A stretch of 6,769 nucleotides of DNA. Source: CAZNYG01 sp964577205. GTDB lineage: Bacteria; Elusimicrobiota; Endomicrobiia; Endomicrobiales; CAIRNS01. The DNA is taken from assembly GCA_964577205.1 (NCBI GenBank), contig CAZNYG010000090.1:1-6769 (forward strand), written 5' to 3'. Below the pieces are notes generated by a model. That model worked only from the letters and a program-made list of their open reading frames with translations. It had not been told where the DNA came from and did not search any database. Position numbers and translations under genes: made by a program. Positions 6,418 to 6,769 of the stretch are shown piece after piece; position 1 is the stretch's first letter, and each line of letters starts with the position of its first letter.

Positions 6418-6769
6418 GGCCAAGCCGATCGGCCGATTAGTACAGGTTCGCTCCATGCATTACTGCACTTCCACGTCCTGCCTATTAAACCAGTAGTCTT
6501 CTGGTGGCCTTCAGGGAAGCCTTATCTTAAGGCGAGTTTCACGCTTAGATGCTTTCAGCGTTTATCTCATCCGCACTTGGTTACTCGGCAATGCTCCTGG
6601 CGGAACAACCGAAACGCCAGAGGTGCGTTCAACCCGGTCCTCTCGTACTAAGGTCGAGTCCTCTCAAGCTTCCTACGCCCACGGTAGATAAAGACCGTAC
6701 TGTCTCACGACGTACTGAACCCAGCTCACGTACCACTTTAATTGGCGAACAGCCAAACCCTTGGGACCT
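6418..6769 (-). rRNA. rrl: 23S ribosomal RNA, 3' end (partial)
   Basis: About 352 nt of the 3' end of 23S rRNA (domains V-VI), cut by the right window edge. Landmarks on the minus strand: the A-loop GGCTGTTCGCC (6754-6744); the peptidyl-transferase segment around GTACGTCGTGAGACAGTAC (6697-6715); the sarcin-ricin loop AGTACGAGAGGACC (6649-6636), target of elongation factors; GCTGAAAGCATCTAAGCGTG; and GAACCTGTACTAATCGGCC near the 3' end. The 3' boundary is placed at GGCTTGGCC (6426-6418) by comparison with the usual terminal helix; its 5' partner is outside the window. No intron or insertion is seen in this part. Confidence 0.97.

Noticed and set aside
6397..6651. 84-codon plus-strand open frame over the 23S 3' end
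   Set aside because: It is antisense to conserved 23S rRNA, including the sarcin-ricin loop; such frames are a known source of spurious annotated proteins.
1..6769. CRISPR arrays, insertion sequences, or accessory defence genes
   Set aside because: No regularly spaced repeats, transposase motifs or foreign-looking genes are present; the window is fully occupied by core genes and their spacers.

Overview
Every supported gene in this window is on the minus strand, so biological order runs from high to low coordinates: 3' end of 23S rRNA (partial), 5S rRNA, rplJ (ribosomal protein L10), rplL (L7/L12), rpoB (RNA polymerase beta), and the first ~323 codons of rpoC (beta'). The right edge cuts the 23S gene and the left edge cuts rpoC. 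No plus-strand gene is credible.

The organism is a bacterium with Shine-Dalgarno translation and a separate rpoB and rpoC. RpoB is 1264 residues, between the Bacillus (~1190) and E. coli (~1340) types. The beta sequence has a Gram-negative/PVC-like look, and I would guess an uncultivated lineage such as Omnitrophota, Elusimicrobiota or a PVC relative. That placement is a low-confidence impression from protein style, not a computed one.

Layout by coordinates: 1-970 rpoC N-terminus; 987-4781 rpoB, 16 nt upstream of rpoC; 4782-4966 rplL-rpoB spacer with a near-consensus sigma70 promoter and a long hairpin in the deduced rpoB leader; 4967-5353 rplL; 5354-5442 AT-rich spacer with a 7-nt microrepeat; 5443-5967 rplJ; 5968-6146 leader with a strong intrinsic terminator, an overlapping alternative hairpin and two further GC-rich hairpins; 6147-6263 5S rRNA; 6264-6417 23S-5S spacer with two hairpins; 6418-6769 23S rRNA 3' end.

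The genes are all core information-processing genes. The arrangement is what stands out. In most bacteria rplJL-rpoBC is preceded by rplK-rplA (L11, L1) and nusG; here rplJ directly follows an rRNA operon in the same direction. I see no convincing promoter between 5S and rplJ, and the first intrinsic terminator after 5S sits just upstream of the rplJ ribosome-binding site, where an L10 leader attenuator would be expected. This suggests that rRNA read-through, gated by an L10-type attenuator, could feed rplJL, while rpoBC also has its own strong promoter. No novel protein system is present; the interest is in synteny and RNA regulation.
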